Below, piece after piece: positions 43,961 through 46,866 of a DNA stretch of 46,866 nt (position 1 is its first letter; each line of letters starts with the position of its first letter). Where the stretch lies: positions 1-46,866 of the forward strand of contig WJIL01000097.1 in NCBI GenBank assembly GCA_014730275.1. The letters run 5' to 3'. Below the pieces are notes generated by a model. That model had not been told where the DNA came from and ran no database searches. It worked only from the letters and a program-made list of their open reading frames with translations. The stretch is from Candidatus Lokiarchaeota archaeon (GTDB lineage Archaea > Asgardarchaeota > Thorarchaeia > Thorarchaeales > Thorarchaeaceae). Made by a program: the position numbers and the translations under genes.

Positions 43961-45195
43961 CCCTTGAAGATTGAACGGTTCAAATCAGTATAATGTTCAT
44001 ACCAGTTATGGTCACTGACATTCTTGAATTCGTCCTGAATCTCCTTATGTGTCAGATTGTAGTTAGCCCGTGTAGACTCTATGCCCCAGTAGGTTGCTTG
44101 TCCTTCAATCCAGAATTTGTTTTGAACCGGTGCGTGATCTACTGTATCATTGCCTTTCTTTTCAGTCTTGAACTGGAAAAGATGCATTAGTTCGTGCTCA
44201 CAGACGTACTTCAAGTCGGCTTTGCTCTCCTTCTTGCCTACTTCAATTATAATGTGACCTTTAGTTGATGCTTTGCCTACCGTTTCACTGGTCGTTCCTT
44301 TAAGCACTGTAATATTGATTCTACCTGGCCTGTAGGTTACTGGACCTCTAGTGAAACCTTTCTTATGGTAGAAATCCAAGCTATAGGCGATGTGTTCCTT
44401 TATTTCCTTAACATAGTCTCCGTCAACGCCGCTCTTATTGTAAACATCTACCTTCTCACTCTTATCGAGTGTCTTTTTATCGTCAATCCCATCGAAAGAG
44501 AAGTCACGATTCACACCATTTGTAATTGTAACTCTATAGCCGGTTTCAGTTGCCAAAAAGCCATACACATTGGGGCGCCCAGGAGAAATAAGACTCTCCA
44601 TCCACTTGCTTGTGTTTGCTGATTCAAAACCAAATAGAGACACAGACCCATTGTGATTCGAAGGAAGCGAAGGTCCGTTGTCCTCGTCAGGCCATCCGTC
44701 ATAAGTTTCGTCACCATTGCCACCACTATAGCGTACATAGTCAATGACATTCCCAACCTCCGTGAAGAGCCCTATTTCATCTCCTGAGGGGTCAAGCAGT
44801 CTATCTGTCAAACCAAGATGAATGCTTGCTGATCCATCACTGGCGTCCAAGTCATCTTCTCCAGTCCCCCCGTAGATTGCGATGTAATCTTCTGCGTCGA
44901 TGCTACTTACTAAAGGCAGCCTAAGCATGCCCTCCTCATCGAATGTTGTAATATACCAACCAGAAAGCTGCTCTTTGGTATAACCTTCAGAAATATAGAC
45001 TTCAAAAAATTCCTGATCAACTGTGAGAGTCTGATTGTAATGAATTTCACATATCTGAACGTTATCTACAAATTCTGATGCAGTGTCCGTATGAGTTGGT
45101 TCACTTGCTTGCTGTAACAGCAAAAAAAAAACGGTCAGTCCGGAGGCTACGAGGATTATGGTAGTAATTAGAATGGCGGCTACTTTTCGATTCAA
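43930..45195 (-). CDS. Anchored metalloprotease with an N-terminal lamin-tail-like domain, probably truncated
   Basis: 421 aa from TTG 45195, preceded by AGGGA; longer starts to 45309 overlap the divergent neighbour. MNRKVAAILITTIILVASGL is a signal anchor. Residues about 45-185 resemble a lamin-tail domain: QICEIHYNQTLTVDQEFFEV, SGWYITTFDEEG, and GNVIDYVRYSGGNGDETYDG. The second half holds the zinc motif CEHELMHLFQ (HELMH near residue 334) and FWIEGQATYWG with the likely third ligand Glu, as in gluzincin-type proteases. The protein ends shortly after, at FKGWGGLVKRKA, whereas a protease of this type would be expected to go on; the DUF3795 frame begins exactly there. Confidence 0.7.
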   Translation of the reverse strand: MNRKVAAILITTIILVASGLTVFFLLLQQASEPTHTDTASEFVDNVQICEIHYNQTLTVDQEFFEVYISEGYTKEQLSGWYITTFDEEGMLRLPLVSSIDAEDYIAIYGGTGEDDLDASDGSASIHLGLTDRLLDPSGDEIGLFTEVGNVIDYVRYSGGNGDETYDGWPDEDNGPSLPSNHNGSVSLFGFESANTSKWMESLISPGRPNVYGFLATETGYRVTITNGVNRDFSFDGIDDKKTLDKSEKVDVYNKSGVDGDYVKEIKEHIAYSLDFYHKKGFTRGPVTYRPGRINITVLKGTTSETVGKASTKGHIIIEVGKKESKADLKYVCEHELMHLFQFKTEKKGNDTVDHAPVQNKFWIEGQATYWGIESTRANYNLTHKEIQDEFKNVSDHNWYEHYTDLNRSIFKGWGGLVKRKA

Positions 45196-45300
45196 ATTCA
45201 GTTCCCTGAAGCCAGTGGTGGCCCAAATGGACACAGACCAACCAATACTTTTGTCTTTCTGTTTCTCTCGCATTCTTGATAACAGCAATAAGTGAGCGGA

Positions 45301-46020
45301 ATGCATCATAAACTGGTGATTGTCCTGTTAGACTTGGTTAATACCCTTCGAGATTTCAAAAATGATTCTGAACTCTATGCTGATCTCATATTTGATGCCG
45401 AGAAATCTATCACGATTGTTGTCGAATTGACTGACACTGGTCAAACTGCTACCCTCATTTTGGAGAAAGAGACAGGGGTTAGTAGCATCGAAAAAGGTGG
45501 AAAAAAAGGGGATTTGAAAGTAACTATGACAACACAAACTTTGCATGATATTGCAGAAGGAGAAGCAGATGCATTTGCCTTGGCAGGTCGCTCAAGTATG
45601 GATGAAAAGCGTCCGATTGACTTTGAATTCCTGAACCCGGCTCGAAGTGCAGAAGCAATGGAAGCTATCAAAGGGCTTGCAACCTATTTCTTCGTACCAG
45701 GGCGGCTGAAAAACAAGGAACTCCGGGTTGAACAGGCGGGTCAAGCCCATGGTGCTCGCCCAATCCCATTGGTCTACTGGAATGCGTTGAGGACAGCATG
45801 GTATCATGTTGACACTGGTACCGTGCTAAATGAAGAGCGAGAAATCGATCCATGGCCCCAAGCTTTCATTGTTTTGGATGGAAAGGGGAAGATAGTAATC
45901 GATGACGAAACCATTGAAATGGAAAAGAACAGGATTTACTATGTGCCTAGAAGCGTAGTACATCAGATTGAGGCGAGGACAGATGTTCAGCTCATTTGGC
46001 TAGCATGGGACGCAAAATAA
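45301..46020 (+). CDS. SCP2-like sterol-carrier domain fused to a cupin domain
   Basis: 239 aa from ATG 45301 (GTG 45292 also possible). Residues about 15-135 read as an SCP2 lipid-binding domain: ITIVVELTDTGQTATLILEK, GDLKVTMTTQTLHDIAEGEA and DAFALAGRSSM followed by an EAMEAIKGLA helix. Residues about 150-239 are a small cupin: WYHVDTGTVLNEEREIDPWP, FIVLDGKGKIVIDDETIEME, and NRIYYVPRSVVHQIEA with the late His. A full metal-binding triad is not evident. The combination suggests binding of a hydrophobic molecule with regulation or catalysis. A methyltransferase gene follows after 33 bp, so they may act on the same compound. Confidence 0.75.
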   Translation: MHHKLVIVLLDLVNTLRDFKNDSELYADLIFDAEKSITIVVELTDTGQTATLILEKETGVSSIEKGGKKGDLKVTMTTQTLHDIAEGEADAFALAGRSSMDEKRPIDFEFLNPARSAEAMEAIKGLATYFFVPGRLKNKELRVEQAGQAHGARPIPLVYWNALRTAWYHVDTGTVLNEEREIDPWPQAFIVLDGKGKIVIDDETIEMEKNRIYYVPRSVVHQIEARTDVQLIWLAWDAK

Positions 46021-46053
46021 AGTGACAACAGGATTCTTTGGACTGTGGATTAC

Positions 46054-46674
46054 ATGGACGAAGAGAATCACAGTGAAGATACCCTTTTTGGCAGGATTAG
46101 AAGCACAGTGGGGCGATTCTTTGGAAACGGGGTATGTCCGTATGAATTTTCTTTCACACTGATGAATCCCTTTCGTCGCTTCATACTCTCACCCAGCGAA
46201 CTATTGGACCGTTTGCAGCTAGCAAAGGATTTCTGCGTCCTTGAGCTGGGACCAGGGCCTGGATATTTCAGTCCTGAAGTTGCGAAAGCTCTTACAGAAG
46301 GACATCTTCTTTTGGTCGATATTCAGAAGGAAATGCTCGAAAGGAACAGAAAACGACTACAGAAACAAAGCATTGCCAATGCTGCCTCAATCCATGGTGA
46401 TGGATGCTCTTTGCCAATAGGTAGTGATACATGTGATGTGGCTTTTCTAGTAGCTGTGCTTGGTGAAGTTCCACAGCCTAGATTATGCATAAGAGAAATG
46501 GGCAGAGTACTTCGAAATGGCGGTTTGCTCTCAATTACAGAACAGCCGGGCGATCCGGATCATCTTTCAATAGATACAGTATGCAATCTCGTAGAAAGCG
46601 AGGGCTTCACCGTTCTCGAGTCACTTGGAAAAGACAAAAACTTCACTGTCAATTTCAGACTTACCTCCATCTGA
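46054..46674 (+). CDS. Class I SAM-dependent methyltransferase
   Basis: 206 aa from ATG 46054 (GTG 46045 in frame upstream). The SAM site is VLELGPGPGYFSPEVAKAL, the ribose-binding acid is in LLLVDIQKEMLERNRKRL, the adenine contact is IHGDGCSLPIG, and strand 4 is DVAFLVAVLGEVPQP. It belongs to the UbiE/Methyltransf_11-like group and is slightly short at the C-terminus. It is co-directional with the SCP2-cupin gene, which points to a lipid-like substrate by association only. Confidence 0.85.
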   Translation: MDEENHSEDTLFGRIRSTVGRFFGNGVCPYEFSFTLMNPFRRFILSPSELLDRLQLAKDFCVLELGPGPGYFSPEVAKALTEGHLLLVDIQKEMLERNRKRLQKQSIANAASIHGDGCSLPIGSDTCDVAFLVAVLGEVPQPRLCIREMGRVLRNGGLLSITEQPGDPDHLSIDTVCNLVESEGFTVLESLGKDKNFTVNFRLTSI

Positions 46675-46713
46675 TGCTTGCTGTGGCGGATTAATCGTTT
46701 CTCCCAGATATCC

Positions 46714-46752
46714 TCACAACTTATGGTCACAAATTGTGACTACCGATTGTGA
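46714..46752. promoter_or_regulatory. Symmetric four-half-site operator
   Basis: TCACAA (46714-46719), 7 nt, TCACAA (46727-46732), 1 nt, TTGTGA (46734-46739), 7 nt, TTGTGA (46747-46752). The four hexamers form two nested dyads centred on 46733, the inner one being the 15-bp palindrome GTCACAAATTGTGAC. It lies just upstream of the TATA box of the right-edge gene, the usual place for an archaeal activator or a blocking repressor. Confidence 0.7.
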
Positions 46753-46770
46753 CCCCATATAGTGGCTTTC

Positions 46771-46780
46771 TATTATATAC
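46771..46780 (+). promoter_or_regulatory. TATA box of the right-edge gene
   Basis: TATTATATAC, about 25-30 nt before the GTG at 46802, so the transcript would be leaderless or nearly so. Confidence 0.5.
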
Positions 46781-46801
46781 TAAATCTGAGTGGTATGTCA
46801 T

Positions 46802-46866
46802 GTGAAACACGATGAACACGATGTCAAACACAACCCGGTCAGAGAAGAAGAATATCGCAACCATCG
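46802..46866 (+). CDS. 5' end of a gene cut by the window edge
   Basis: GTG 46802 opens MKHDEHDVKHNPVREEEYRN and stays open to the window end. It is supported mainly by its position after the operator and TATA box. The start is polar and His/Glu-rich; family cannot be told. The true start could also be a downstream codon. Confidence 0.4.
   Translation, partial: MKHDEHDVKHNPVREEEYRNH

Noticed and set aside
45196-45309. Longer N-terminus of the metalloprotease overlapping the SCP2-cupin start
   Set aside because: TTG 45195 has AGGGA upstream and gives a normal signal anchor; the longer forms lack a ribosome-binding site.

Overview
This 46.9-kb window looks archaeal, most likely from an Asgard-group archaeon close to Thorarchaeia. 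The assignment rests on gene content and style, not on a marker phylogeny. There is a RIO1-type kinase and an MTH1187-type thiamine-binding protein. The solute-binding protein and other surface proteins carry C-terminal membrane anchors behind Thr/Pro-rich linkers. Archaeal TATA elements precede several genes, TTG and GTG starts are frequent, and two giant anchored surface proteins are present. No rRNA, tRNA, CRISPR array or insertion sequence was seen.

Layout. (1) 1-1966, minus strand: a caspase-like membrane-anchored protease followed by a secreted alpha/alpha-toroid (prenyltransferase/squalene-cyclase repeat) protein that runs off the left edge. A strong hairpin plus oligo-T tract separates them. 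(2) 2320-3790: a small, possibly frameshifted HTH protein and a CPBP intramembrane protease. (3) 14385-4101, minus strand: a nine-gene run encoding a complete branched-chain-amino-acid-type (Liv/HAAT) ABC importer, two alpha/beta hydrolases, a KAS III-like thiolase-fold enzyme and an acyl-CoA synthetase. It reads as an uptake-and-activation module for a carboxylic acid or ester, substrate unknown. (4) 14574-17834: small membrane proteins, an MFS exporter, a toxin-like remnant and MobB. (5) 18201-32465: a 14.3-kb two-gene operon for giant surface proteins. The first (2114 aa) has a long helical region, about 26 thrombospondin type-3 calcium motifs and a C-terminal membrane anchor. The second (2639 aa) is built of FG-GAP/VCBS-type beta-propeller repeats with a sialidase-like Asp-box and a C-terminal anchor. 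(6) 32589-46674: a housekeeping and accessory mosaic. It includes YjbQ, a stand-alone WGR domain, a membrane HExxH protein, RIO1, methyltransferases, NTF2/SnoaL-like proteins, a flavodoxin, a MutY-like glycosylase without Fe-S cysteines, an HD nucleotidase, a DUF3795 fragment, a lamin-tail-like/metalloprotease, an SCP2-cupin fusion, and several decayed or frameshifted genes. (7) The right edge holds an elaborate symmetric operator and TATA box in front of a gene cut by the window end.

The most interesting items are the giant surface-protein operon, the Liv importer with its lipid-like enzymes (including a KAS III homologue lacking the usual His and Asn), the caspase/toroid pair with its internal hairpin, a 12-bp element (TATAGTTAATTA) shared by three promoter regions, and the four-half-site operator at 46714-46752. 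All functional statements are read from sequence by eye. No database search was run.
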